Shown here in pieces: positions 1 to 8,180 of a stretch of DNA of 17,500 bases. Positions within the stretch are counted from its first letter, which is position 1; the number at the start of each line of letters is the position of its first letter. A program made the translations under genes and the position numbers. The notes below the pieces were generated by a model, which saw only the letters and a program-made list of their open reading frames with translations, was not told the DNA's origin and did not search any database. Origin of the DNA: Chrysomallon squamiferum. Lineage: Eukaryota; Mollusca; Gastropoda; Neomphalida; Peltospiridae. Location of the stretch: assembly GCA_012295275.1 (NCBI GenBank), contig CM022673.1, positions 10,213,288 to 10,230,787 of the forward strand, given 5' to 3'.

Positions 1-383
1 ATTTATTTTTATTTATTTATTATTTTGTTTATTTATTTATTTTTATTTATTTATTTATTTATTTTTGTTTATTTATTTATATATTTATTTTATTATATTT
101 TATTTTATTTTGTTTCTTACTTTCTTTCTTTCTTTCTTTCCTCCTCAAAATTTTTGTTTATTTATTACAGCTGCAGATATTAATGTTGATATAATTATCG
201 TGGTGTTGTTAATAATATTTCTGTATACTGTTGTTATTATTTATTTATTTAATTGTTTATTTATCCATCTATTTATACATTCATTTATTTATTACTGCTG
301 TTAATTGTGACGTAATTATCACTAACGATGTTGTTAATAATATTACTGTATGTTGTTATTATTTATTTATTCATTCATTTCAG
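1..383 (+). other. Intron (3' part), simple-repeat rich
   Basis: Non-coding sequence upstream of the first exon. It opens with a long (ATTT)n/(TTTA)n tract to about position 110, then (TTTC)n at 119-140. The rest is a diverged two-copy repeat ending at the acceptor (described separately). No exon or other gene is visible. Confidence 0.75.
170..383 (+). repeat. Diverged two-copy tandem repeat ending at the exon 1 acceptor
   Basis: Copy 1 is about 170-290 and copy 2 about 291-383. Both contain TAATTATC, then GTTGTTAATAATATT (at 205 and 330), then TGTTGTTATTATTTATTTATT and CATTCATTT. The offset is 121-125 bases. In copy 2 CATTCATTT is followed by CAG and the exon; in copy 1 it is followed by ATT and is no acceptor. 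The match is seen by eye, with small indels. Confidence 0.6.
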
Positions 384-688
384 TTATTCTTCTCATCGTT
401 CCTGGTAATTCTCTAAGAGAATTTATGTTGGCCGCTGAAGAGCTCGGATTCTGTAGTACCGGCGAATTCGTATTTTTCGATGTCGAGTTGTTTCCCTTTA
501 AAGGGCCCTATTGGGGCAACCATCACTGGGCCAGGAATGATTCTAAGGATGAACGTGCTAAGAAGGCTTTTGAGTCTCTTCTGAAGGTCGCTTTGCATTC
601 GCCTACGAAAGAAGACTGGACAAATTTTTCTATTGCTGTAACCGAGCTCTCTCAAGAGTACTACAATTTTAGTTTTGGAAGAGAGAAG
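384..688 (+). CDS. Exon 1 of window: receptor guanylate cyclase, ligand-binding domain
   Basis: Acceptor TTCATTTCAG (ends 383), donor AAG|GTAGGT. The exon opens with the last two bases of a split codon, giving residues 1-102. The start aligns by eye with the GC-A/GC-B segment around SPDTFRTLMLLALEAGL: here VPGNSLREFMLAAEELGF, then GEFVFFDVELF where the mammalian proteins have DYVFFHLDIF. A later stretch, DERAKKAFESLLKVAL, matches the conserved SARQAFQAAK region. N-glycosylation sequons NDS, and NFS twice, fit an extracellular location. The segment is part of the type I periplasmic-binding-like fold that binds peptide hormone. The donor lies in a small inverted repeat (685-709), and a second GT at 693 would shift the frame. 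The acceptor ends a (TTAT)n-rich diverged duplication. Confidence 0.9.
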
Positions 689-709
689 GTAGGTAAAAAA
701 AATACCTTC
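685..709 (+). promoter_or_regulatory. Inverted repeat over the exon 1 splice donor
   Basis: GAAGGTA (685-691) is followed 11 bases later by its exact reverse complement TACCTTC (703-709). The 5' splice site AAG|GTA lies entirely inside the left arm, and an alternative GGTAAA donor lies in the loop. In RNA this could form a short hairpin that hides the true donor. Function is inferred; seven base pairs can occur by chance. Confidence 0.35.
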
Positions 710-1848
710 AGAAACCTTTACGTATATAAATATCTCTTCAGTATCTTCGACATTTTTATTTTTTTTTTTTTTTTTTTTTTCAGTTTCTTTTCTCTACCTG
801 TCCTGTTCAGTTGATTCTTTTGCACTCTTCTTTTCCCCTTCATTGCACCTTGCTTGAAATCTTCGTTTTTTCTTTCAATTCCTTTCCTTATCTTCCACAA
901 TTTTTTCTGTGTTATTTTACTCGTCTTTTGCATTCTCCTTTTCCTAATTTGTTCCTTCTTATTATTTTACTGTTGATTTTCACGTATTCATTTGCTCCTA
1001 TTTATCCATCTCCTATTTATTTTTCCTTCTTCTTCTAAGTTCACCGTCGATTTTCACGTATTCTTTTTCTTCAATTTTATCTTCTTACTTCACAGCCGAT
1101 TTTCGCGTATTTTTGTTCCAATTTCTCCTTCTCCTACTTATTTTGTCCTTTTTCTACTCATTTCACGTATTATTTTGCTCCTATTTCTTATTCTTCTATT
1201 TATTTTATCATTCTTATTTTTCATTCTTATTTCGCCGTCGATTTTCACGAATTTGTTTTTTTTTCCACCTTTTTTTTGGTGTCTCATCTCCCTCCTTTCT
1301 CTTCTGTCCATTCCCATAATTCTCTGCTTCAGTTTTCGTCTCTTCTCAAACCGCCTTCATCATCCTCCTCGTCACTGCCGACGTCGTCGTCTTCGTCATT
1401 AGACTAATTAAATATCGGGAAAACTAAAAGAATGTCTCGAAATTAATGTCCACTATCTTTAATGAAATGACAAACATAAAGCCGTGGAGATTTACTTCTA
1501 GAAAAGGGTTTCATCATAATTGTACACTTTTCTTTCAAACGTAATTAATTGGTCTGATTTACGATTGGGTCGATATGATTTGAAAGCTTAGAATGAGCAA
1601 AGCATCTGTGTCAATGGATTTCTTTCGTGTATGAAGACGTAAGTTTTGTTCAGTTTTCCTTGCCTCTGTAGATGACGGTGTTGTTGGGGTTTTTCGTGTT
1701 TTCTTTTGTGTTTGTTTTTTTCCCAGTTTGGTCATCGTTATTATTATCATAATTATTTGTAAAATAAACTTTTGTCGTGGGAAAGTATCTGAAAGAAATA
1801 TATTTGCTTTATTTTCATTATTATAGTTATCATTACCATCATTATTAT

Positions 1849-1887
1849 GATATCATCATCATCATTATTATTATTACTATTATTATG

Positions 1888-1932
<45 letters not shown>

Positions 1933-1955
1933 GTTATTATTATTATGATTATTAA
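1849..1955 (+). repeat. (ATT)n/(ATC)n microsatellite
   Basis: Trinucleotide tract, mostly ATT with ATC, ATG and GTT variants. It makes the forward frame look like a poly-isoleucine peptide, which is not a gene. Confidence 0.9.
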
Positions 1956-2280
1956 TATACCTGTTAATACATTTGAAGCCGTACAGGTATTAATTGTTAT
2001 TACTGTTGTAGTTGTTGTAGTAGTTGTGCTGGTTGCGATAACGTATACTGCTCCGTGACTGAAGTCGAAGGATCATTTCTCTGAAACAGTGTCATTAGAA
2101 CATTATTATAACGGTTAATATAAGGGTGTGTGTGTGTATGTGTATGTAAGTGTGCGTACCTCTGTCCACACACTGAATATCTGACTCATTTGTATTTCTG
2201 TAACTGTGAATTACAAAAAAGAAGAAGCCGAAAAACAAAAACCAACAAACATTAGACTTCCTAATATGCAAGCAATGTTA

Positions 2281-2386
2281 TATATATATGTATGTGTGTA
2301 TGTATATGTATGTATGTATGTATGTATATATGTATGTATATGTATGTGTGTATGTATGTATGTATGTATATATGTATGTATATACA
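2281..2386 (+). repeat. (TATG)n/(TGTA)n microsatellite
   Basis: TATG/TGTATG repeats with TATA interruptions. Related TATG- and GTAC-rich sequence occurs at 7905-8110. Confidence 0.9.
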
Positions 2387-2541
2387 CACGGAGAGGTTTC
2401 TATGACTATGTGTTTGTATCATGTATACATACACTTTATTTATTTAATTAAAAGTACAGCAGAATCGTAACGTCCGCAGAGCTAGTATTCCAGTGCACTT
2501 AAACAAAATGTAAAGGTTTTTTTTATTTATTTTAATTTCAG

Positions 2542-2677
2542 GTGAACTATTTTATCGGGGCATTTTACGACGGCGTTATTCGATATGGAATGGCCCTGAA
2601 CGAGACAATAAGTGCTGGAATAGAACCCTGGCAAGGACTTGAAATAACAAATCGAATGTGGAATAAAACAACACACG
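2542..2677 (+). CDS. Exon 2 of window: receptor guanylate cyclase, ligand-binding domain
   Basis: Acceptor TTTAATTTCAG, donor CACG|GTAAAA. It enters in phase 0 after exon 1 and leaves in phase 1 (residues 103-147, plus the first base of Gly148). It reads VNYFIGAFYDGVIRYGMALN and ends with TNRMWNKTTH. The FYDG(L/V)xLY block and the (Q/N)RMWN(K/R)(T/S) block are hallmarks of natriuretic-peptide-receptor-type cyclases, and they occur here in the expected order. Two sequons are visible, NETI and NKTT. The second sits where the mammalian proteins carry NRS. This is membrane-proximal ectodomain. The exon is 136 bases and has no internal stop in the joined frame. Confidence 0.93.
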
Positions 2678-3160
2678 GTAAAATTTGCTATTATTATTAT
2701 TATTTTGTTGTTGTTGCTATGACTATTATTATTATTACTATCATTATTGTTGTTATTATTATAATTATTATTATATTATTATTACTATTACTACTACTAC
2801 TACTACTGCTACTAGTACTATTTTTTTTTTTTTTTTTTTTTATTGTTATTACTGTTTCGTTTATGTTGTTGCTCTTCTTCTTTTTCTTCTGCTTCTTATT
2901 ACTTTTATTGTTGTTGTTGCTGTTATAGTCTTTTTGGAAATGTACTAGAGTAATAGTAGTAGTTGTAGTAGTAGTAGTAGTAATGGTAGCAATAATAACA
3001 TAACTAGTTGTGATGGTGATAGTAGTTACAGTAGTAACAGTAGAAATTGCTGTTGTTATTTTTGTTACGGCCAGAAACAGACGTGCGGCAGAACGGAAAG
3101 GATACGAGCACGTTTCAGATGACTTAATGACCGATTCGTTTACAACGTCATGTATTTCAG
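2678..3160 (+). other. Intron between exons 2 and 3
   Basis: A short (483 bp) intron made almost entirely of repeats: ATT/GTT tract from 2691, TAC tract to 2820, T run 2820-2841, TTC and TTG tracts, then a TAG/GTA tract at 2945-2985. Only the last ~90 bases before exon 3 are complex sequence. Confidence 0.85.
2785..2989 (+). repeat. Imperfect inverted repeat, (TAC)n arm and (GTA)n arm
   Basis: The left arm (about 2785-2820) is a TAC tract ending CTAGTACTA; the right arm (about 2942-2989) begins GTACTAGAG and continues as a GTA tract to GTAATGG. The reverse complement of the left arm begins TAGTACTAG and ends GTAATAG, so the arms match beyond the bare trinucleotide. They could fold most of this short intron into a stem and loop. 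Confidence 0.5.
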
Positions 3161-3252
3161 GTGTCACGGGGGACGTAATCATAGACAACAACGGCGACAG
3201 AGATACAGATTTCGATATTCTGGATATGGATCCGGAAACGGGAGAATTTAGG
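3161..3252 (+). CDS. Exon 3 of window: receptor guanylate cyclase, ligand-binding domain
   Basis: Acceptor ATGTATTTCAG with a short pyrimidine tract; donor TTTAGG|GTAATT. The first two bases complete Gly148, and the exon ends in phase 0 at Arg178. It encodes VTGDVIIDNNGDRDTDFDIL followed by DMDPETGEFR. This is the strongest family match in the ectodomain: mammalian GC-A has [20 protein letters not shown] then DMDPENGAFR. In ANF-receptor folds this block forms a conserved beta hairpin near the C-terminal end of the ligand-binding domain. At 92 bases it is one of the shorter exons. The reading frame runs seven bases past the donor before a stop (TAA at 3262), so retention of the intron would end the protein almost at once. 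Confidence 0.96.
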
Positions 3253-4352
3253 GTAATTTTCTAATTATGCTGCTGTCGTCACTGATTTCGTCACCTATTG
3301 TCTTTCTTCATTTCTTTCTTTTCTTTCTTTCTTTCGTCGTTAATAAAGTAACATTTTCTTCCTTTCTTTTTGTCTTACTCTCTTTATCTCTTCTTTCCTT
3401 TATCGGTATTTTTCTTTCTTCAATTTTTTTTTTTTTTTTTTATTACATTCTTGGTGACTTTATTCATTCTTTATTTATTTCGTTCCTTCCTGTCATCCTG
3501 TGTTTTTCTTTATCCATTTCTGTTTCCTCCTTTAATCCTTCATTTTAATTTTGGTTATTTAAAAAAAAAAAAATTTTCCTCTTCACTTTATTCTTTCATC
3601 TTTCTTTTTTTCTTTCATCTTTCTTTTTTTCTTCTATTATTTGAAACTGACAATATATTAATGATAAACAAAATTTGTTTAGAGCTAATTTACTAAAGGC
3701 TAGGTCGGACATTGGTCATTTTGATGGGATCAATGGCCTCATTAAACATATTTGTATTGCTACTAACAAGTGAACGCGTAAATTGAACAAAATTGTTTGC
3801 AGAAACATAATTACTCAAAGAAAGAAAACAAAACTAGAGTACAGTGAATTATCGATTTCCGAAAAATTAGGGTTTAAGAAAGAAAGAATGAAAAAAAAAA
3901 AAAACAAAAAAGAGAAAGAATGAAAGAATGAAACAAGGGAGGAGGGAATGTATGAGTAAAATGCTCATTCTGAATGTTTTCAGTAATAAAAGAAAGAGAT
4001 AAGATAGAAAGAAAGTAACAGTGCAGTTCATTGAACTTTCAGTTTTAGAACTTCTAGAAGTGCTACAGCTATGAAAAAGAAGAAAGAAAGAAAGAATTAT
4101 AAAAAGAAAAACGTCTGCATACATCTTAATATTTTATTAATATTACGATTACCTGAAGGGTTAATATTAAGAAAGCAAGAAAGAAAAATGCTTACTTGTT
4201 TGCTTATTTATTTATCTATATACTTATATATTTCTTTCTTTATTTCTTTATTTATTTGTTCATTTATTTATTTACTTATTTGTTTGTTTATTTACCTATG
4301 TATTTATATACTATATTACTTTCGTTCTTCCTTTCTTTCTTTCTTTATTTCT

Positions 4353-4387
<35 letters not shown>

Positions 4388-4423
4388 TCTGCCCTCATTC
4401 CTAAATGTATCTCACTGTTTCAG
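3253..4423 (+). other. Intron between exons 3 and 4
   Basis: Pyrimidine-rich (TTTC)n sequence to about 3640, including a T run at 3426-3441 and a short 20-bp tandem of TCTTTCATC units at 3591-3629. Positions 3650-3860 are complex AT-rich sequence with nothing recognised. GAAA-rich stretches lie at 3875-3930 and 4075-4110, then the TTTA tract and about 35 bases leading to the acceptor. Confidence 0.8.
4201..4388 (+). repeat. (TTTA)n/(TTTC)n microsatellite
   Basis: TTTA repeats with TTTC and TTTG variants, ending in about ten uninterrupted TTTA units, placed 36 bases before exon 4. Confidence 0.9.
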
Positions 4424-4568
4424 GTTGTCGCAAATTACTGGGGCAAAAATCCAGGGTACTCGCCCGTGGCTGGGATGACCATTCACTGGGGAGGGGGTCG
4501 CACCACCCCACCCGATAACGTACCCCACTGCGGGTTCGGAGGTGACGCTTCAGGGTGCGAACATTTTG
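4424..4568 (+). CDS. Exon 4 of window: receptor guanylate cyclase, membrane-proximal ectodomain
   Basis: Acceptor CTCACTGTTTCAG, donor TTTTG|GTAATT. Phase 0 in, phase 1 out (residues 179-226 plus the first base of residue 227). It begins VVANYWGKNP and continues to IHWGGGRTTPPDNVPHCGFG, then DASGCEHF. The pair of cysteines at about residues 214 and 223, spaced as C-x8-C, corresponds to the juxtamembrane CGF...C pair of GC-A/GC-B, which forms a disulfide loop just outside the membrane and is implicated in signalling. The IHW(P/G)GG(R/K)xxPP motif is common in invertebrate receptor cyclases. The last bases and donor of the exon are the first unit of a tandem array in the following intron, so several donor copies lie just downstream. 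Confidence 0.95.
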
Positions 4569-4790
4569 GTAATTATCTATTTTTTTCAATTTACTTTGAT
4601 AATTATCTATTTTTTTTATTCACTTTGATAATTATTCATTTCTTTAATTACTTTGGTAATTATCTATTTTTTTTTATTAACTTTGGTAATTATCTATTTT
4701 TTTATTCACTTTGATAATTATTCATTTTTTTATTTACTTTGGTAATCATCTATTTCTTTATTTACTTTGATAAATTATCTGTTTATAATT
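4563..4790 (+). repeat. 28-30 bp tandem array that starts at the exon 4 donor
   Basis: Eight units of the form (A)CTTTG(G/A)TAATTATC followed by TATTTTTTTATTTA-like sequence. The equivalent of the donor GT falls at 4569 (true site), 4599, 4628, 4656, 4686, 4714, 4742 and 4770. It is GT at 4569, 4656, 4686 and 4742, and AT in the others. The first unit overlaps the last coding bases, TTTTG. Confidence 0.85.
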
Positions 4791-5173
4791 TTCCCAAGTG
4801 ACGAATTTAACAGAATTCTCAAAACAGACCTAGGATAATATCACCATTTCGACAAAGCTAAATCTTGTCTTCTTCCATCTGGTTTTTAATTATTAGATTC
4901 TTGCCATTGTGTTTACAAATACATGTAATATAACAAACAAAAAAAACAAAAACACAAAAAAAACAGCAAAAAAACCAACAAAAAAAAAAAACAACTATGT
5001 TTTTATTTGTCTACTGTCAAAAATTCTACTAACTACCGTCATGCATACAAGTTCGCTAAAAACAGATTTTTGTAAATCTATTAATCTCGGTGGGTTATTA
5101 TTACAGTATTTCTCATACTTTATTGTTAGCAAAGGATGAGTCCCATCATTATTATTATTATCATTATTTTGTT

Positions 5174-5216
<43 letters not shown>

Positions 5217-5234
5217 TATTTTTGATATTATTAG
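4569..5234 (+). other. Intron between exons 4 and 5
   Basis: The donor-derived array is followed by about 140 bases of complex sequence, an A-rich stretch with C interruptions (4936-4993), complex sequence to about 5145, and an ATT/ATC tract running nearly to the exon 5 acceptor. No exon-like block is present. Confidence 0.8.
5145..5222 (+). repeat. (ATT)n/(ATC)n microsatellite next to the exon 5 acceptor
   Basis: An uninterrupted TCA/CAT run of about 11 units at 5183-5217 sits 18 bases upstream of the exon 5 acceptor and takes the place of a normal polypyrimidine tract. Confidence 0.85.
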
Positions 5235-5237
5235 AAG
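5232..5237 (+). promoter_or_regulatory. Tandem NAGNAG splice acceptor (TAGAAG)
   Basis: Two AG acceptors three bases apart. Either keeps the frame with exon 4: G|AA gives Glu then Gly, and the distal site gives Gly only. NAGNAG acceptors are a known source of single-residue protein variants. The proximal site is assigned because TAG is the better acceptor of the two. Confidence 0.55.
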
Positions 5238-5319
5238 GACTGTCGGCGTTCGCTATCACACTGTTGGGATTACTGGGTGCGGCTGTCGTGTTTCTGACCG
5301 GTGGTTTCTTCCTGTATCG
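5235..5319 (+). CDS. Exon 5 of window: receptor guanylate cyclase, transmembrane helix
   Basis: Acceptor ATTATTAG, donor ATCG|GTGAGT. The first two bases complete Glu227; the exon then gives GLSAFAITLLGLLGAAVVFL and TGGFFLY, ending with two bases of Arg255 (phase 2). Residues about 229-252 form one uninterrupted hydrophobic helix followed by Tyr-Arg, the same position and ending as FFIYRK in GC-A. This places the preceding exons outside the cell and the following ones in the cytoplasm. The acceptor is a TAGAAG tandem (NAGNAG) site: use of the second AG would remove one residue, Glu227, without changing frame. The upstream polypyrimidine tract is replaced by an ATC/CAT repeat. Confidence 0.93.
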
Positions 5320-5633
5320 GTGAGTCAGTCAGAATTAACACCACGCAGTCTTGTTACAGTTAAAGGACAGGCTGCGATATTAACGTTCATCAAAATATTA
5401 CAGCTATTAGCTTCCCTTATTAATTACCAGCAAGGAAACTCTTTGTAGGTAAATTTGTAAACGATACAAAGGCTTTTACCACAAAGGCTTTTTATCCAGC
5501 GACAATATCGTCTCAGCGGATTGGTTTTAGAACATAATTTAAATAGAAATCTGATACAGAACTGTTCTGTGCGTTCTGAACTAGGCTGTGAGAGGACTGC
5601 CACTCTTCTAATTCTGCCTCAGCTGTTTCTGAC

Positions 5634-5635
<2 letters not shown>

Positions 5636-5699
<64 letters not shown>
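5636..5699 (+). repeat. (CT)n microsatellite
   Basis: About 32 uninterrupted CT dinucleotides. It is complementary to the GA tracts at 10368 and 10559 in the intron after exon 9. Confidence 0.97.
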
Positions 5700-5702
<3 letters not shown>

Positions 5703-6469
5703 TTCTCTCCATCTGTCTCTCTTTCTTCCTTCTTAACTCTTTTTCTCTGTTTCTATTCTTTTGATCTTTTGTTCTCTCTCCCTTTTTCTTCTTTCTCACT
5801 GTTTCAGTCTCAGTCTTCGCGGTCACTATCTGTTTCTCTGTCTTACTCATTCCGTCAACACTTTAGCCTTCTGTTTATCTCTTTTTCTCACATTCTCCTT
5901 TTCTTTTTTTTTTTTTTTCACTCTCTGTCTCGTTCTCTTTTTCTCTTTTCCACCTCCGTCTCTATTAAAGTACTCTTTAACTTTTATATTCTTTCCCCTT
6001 AACATCTTTTAATCCACGAATTATATATATAAATAAAAAAAATCTAATTCAGAAGAAACAAATAAACAAACAAACACAAACGTACACGACCCTAATCAGA
6101 AAGTTTCGATTTTAGATGGTTGATGTTCGTACTAACGAGTTTTTATTTCACTGACTCCACCAAGACACAATCAGCTGGATATTTCGCATGCATGCTTGGT
6201 CTTACACTGATTGCAGTTGGGCTAATGACATTTTCTTCTCCTGCGGCCACAACACATCGTGAGAAAACAAACAGTGCATGGGCTATTATTTCTGTGGTAT
6301 CCAATCAAGCCATTATCAGATTACACGAAAGATAAAAGACAAACGGAAAACAAAACAACAAAACAATAACGAAATGAATACATTTCGTGTTTGAAATTCT
6401 TCCGTAAAATTATAAACGAAGAAAAGAAGTAACATGCATATAGAGACTGTTCTCCATCACATTCGTCTA

Positions 6470-6888
6470 CAACTTTCATTATTATTACGACTGCAGCTAT
6501 TACTACTACTGCTACACCCGTTATTATTGTTTTTACTTTTTTTAATATTATTATTTATTTTATTACTGTTATTATTATTACTTCTACTACTAACACCTCT
6601 ACTATTACTTTTACTACTGCTAGTACTACTACTGTTTCTAAGTTTTCTGCTACTACTGTTAGCACCATTTCTCTTATTTGTTTTATTCCTACTACTATCA
6701 CTACTATTTTGTATAATCCTGCTACTGCCATTTCTACTACTACTGCTACTACAACTACCACTAATTCTTCATCGTTTTCCTTCTACTACTATTACCAGTA
6801 GTTGTGCTACCACTGCCACAAGTTCTACTAATACCATTACCACTACTATTTCTAGTATTACTACTAAGTCTTCTTCGTCTTCTTCTTC

Positions 6889-6922
<34 letters not shown>

Positions 6923-7045
6923 CATCATCATTATTATTGTTAGCATTATTATTATTATTATTATCATAATTATCATTATCATTATTATTATTATCATTAT
7001 CATCATCATCATCATCATCATTATTACTGTTATTATTATTATTAT
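6470..7045 (+). repeat. Degenerate trinucleotide field, (TAC/TAT)n into (ATT)n and (ATC)n
   Basis: From 6476 the sequence follows a three-base rhythm of CTA/TTA/ACT with substitutions, becoming clean ATT at 6890-6920, mixed ATT/ATC to 7000, an ATC run at 7000-7020, then ATT. The rhythm keeps frames open on both strands, but the resulting Leu- or Ile-rich peptides are repeat translations. Confidence 0.85.
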
Positions 7046-7068
7046 CTTCTAAATATGTTTTTTCCCAG

Positions 7069-7180
7069 ACATCTACTGTGGGAGAGAGCTCTACAGGACA
7101 TGTCCTGGCATATCAACCCTAACGACATTCAGCTCGACATCAAGAATTCTGGAAGTCTTCAAAACAGCTTTGGCTCCGCG
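7069..7180 (+). CDS. Exon 6 of window: receptor guanylate cyclase, cytoplasmic juxtamembrane segment
   Basis: Acceptor GTTTTTTCCCAG, donor CCGCG|GTTAGT. One base completes Arg255; residues 256-292 follow and the exon ends in phase 0. It reads HLLWERALQDMSWHINPNDI and ends in KNSGSLQNSFGSA. The LxW(R/E)xxxxDxxW-like start parallels ELWRVRWEDV of GC-A. The Ser/Asn-rich end takes the place of the SRLTLSGRGSNYGS stretch whose Ser/Thr phosphorylation is known to be needed for hormone activation of GC-A and GC-B. A similar role here is inference. A second GT five bases inside the intron (TTA|GTAAGA at 7185) looks like a good donor but would break the frame. Confidence 0.9.
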
Positions 7181-7654
7181 GTTAGTAAGAAAGGACATTT
7201 ATTTTGTCACGTAAACTGTGAATCTAGTCTTTCTTTTTCTATTGATTATTTACTGTTTAGTTGTTTGTTTGTTGTTTTTGATTTATCATTTCTTTCTCTT
7301 TTGTTCGTTTTGTTGCTGTTGTTGTTGTTGTTTTCTTTTGTTGATTTTTTTCATATATTTTACCTTATTTATTTATTTATTTATTTATATTCTCATTTAT
7401 TTATTATAATAATATCATTATATCTTTATTTTTTTTTTTTTTATAATTTTCCGTTGTTCTTAATGTATTTTTTTTTTTTATGCCAATTCATTATCGTTTC
7501 AAATGCAAAGCTTTGAATTCATTTTGTTGATTAGAAAACAATCTTTCTTCTCAAATTTTAATCAGAGTGTAATGATATGAAACGACAGGTACGTGTGGTA
7601 TGCCACATTACACAAAATAAAACAAAACGAGCTCTGAAGAAAATCAATTCTCTT

Positions 7655-7742
7655 TTTTTTTTGTTTTTTGTTTTGTTTTGTTTTGTTTTATTTTTTTTTT
7701 TTTTTGTTGTTTGTTTTTTTTTTTTTTTTTTTTTTTTTTTTG
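7655..7742 (+). repeat. T-rich (TTTTG)n tract
   Basis: Runs of T broken by single G, partly as TTTTG pentamers. It may be an old poly-T or retroelement tail in reverse orientation, but no element body was recognised beside it. Confidence 0.7.
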
Positions 7743-7904
7743 TTTTCGTTTTTGGATTGTTAATAAAAAAAATTTTGTTTTTTGTTTTTTATTATTATTA
7801 TTATTTATTTACTTTTTATTATTATTATTTTTAAACTGTTTTAGATAGATATTACTGATAACGGCATTTGTCACCTATCGATTTAAAATGTCTACCCAGT
7901 ATAT

Positions 7905-8110
7905 TTATCTATGTAAGTATGTGTGTATGTATGTGTGTTTATATAGGTATGGACGCATGGATGTCTGTGCTTGTATATATATATATATGTGTACGTTTGT
8001 GTATCTGTACATGTGTGTATCAGTGTGTATAATATATCTATCAGATACGTATATTTGTAGGTATGTACGTTCGTACGTACGTACGTATATATCATGTATC
8101 TGTGTGTATA
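7905..8110 (+). repeat. Degenerate (TATG)n/(GTAC)n repeat
   Basis: TGTATGTATG-like sequence, an ATATATAT run near 7975-7988, and a GTACGTTCGTACGTACGTACG stretch near 8065-8085. Confidence 0.8.
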
Positions 8111-8180
8111 CGTATGTAATACTTCAAAACATGTTTCAATGTGAACACGCCAAGCCTAAATACAGTTTCTTTTCTTTCAG

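Larger units (their letters stand above)
689..2541 (+). other. Intron between exons 1 and 2
   Basis: About 1.85 kb. From 757 to about 1400 it is pyrimidine-rich with a T run at 759-780. Near 1400-1770 it is ordinary AT-rich sequence in which no gene was seen. Then come the ATT/ATC tract, a TG-rich stretch near 2126-2156, and the TATG tract. The final 110 bases are unique sequence leading to the acceptor. Confidence 0.8.
5320..7068 (+). other. Intron between exons 5 and 6
   Basis: Complex AT-rich sequence to 5630, then the CT microsatellite and a long pyrimidine-rich stretch to about 6000. Positions 6100-6335 hold a complex, relatively GC-rich block with a 72-codon open + frame, not recognised (see findings). 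From 6470 to 7045 the sequence is a degenerate trinucleotide field. The acceptor follows 23 bases later. Confidence 0.8.
7181..8180 (+). other. Intron between exons 6 and 7
   Basis: T-rich sequence with TTG, TTTA and (TTTTG)n tracts to about 7840, including T runs at 7690-7704 and near 7713-7740. A TATG/GTAC-rich stretch follows (7905-8110), then 70 bases of complex sequence before exon 7. No gene was seen. Confidence 0.8.

Noticed and set aside
2542-2928. Exon 2 continued as a 128-codon frame to 2928
   Set aside because: After 2677 the frame is only translated ATT/TAC/T repeats; the GTAAAA donor and the exact join to exon 3 define the end.
5608-5850. - strand Arg/Glu/Lys-rich frame over the CT tract
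   Set aside because: It is a simple-repeat translation with no start context or family signal.
6434-7052. Leu- and Ile-rich frames on both strands
   Set aside because: The three-base rhythm of the degenerate trinucleotide field explains them completely.
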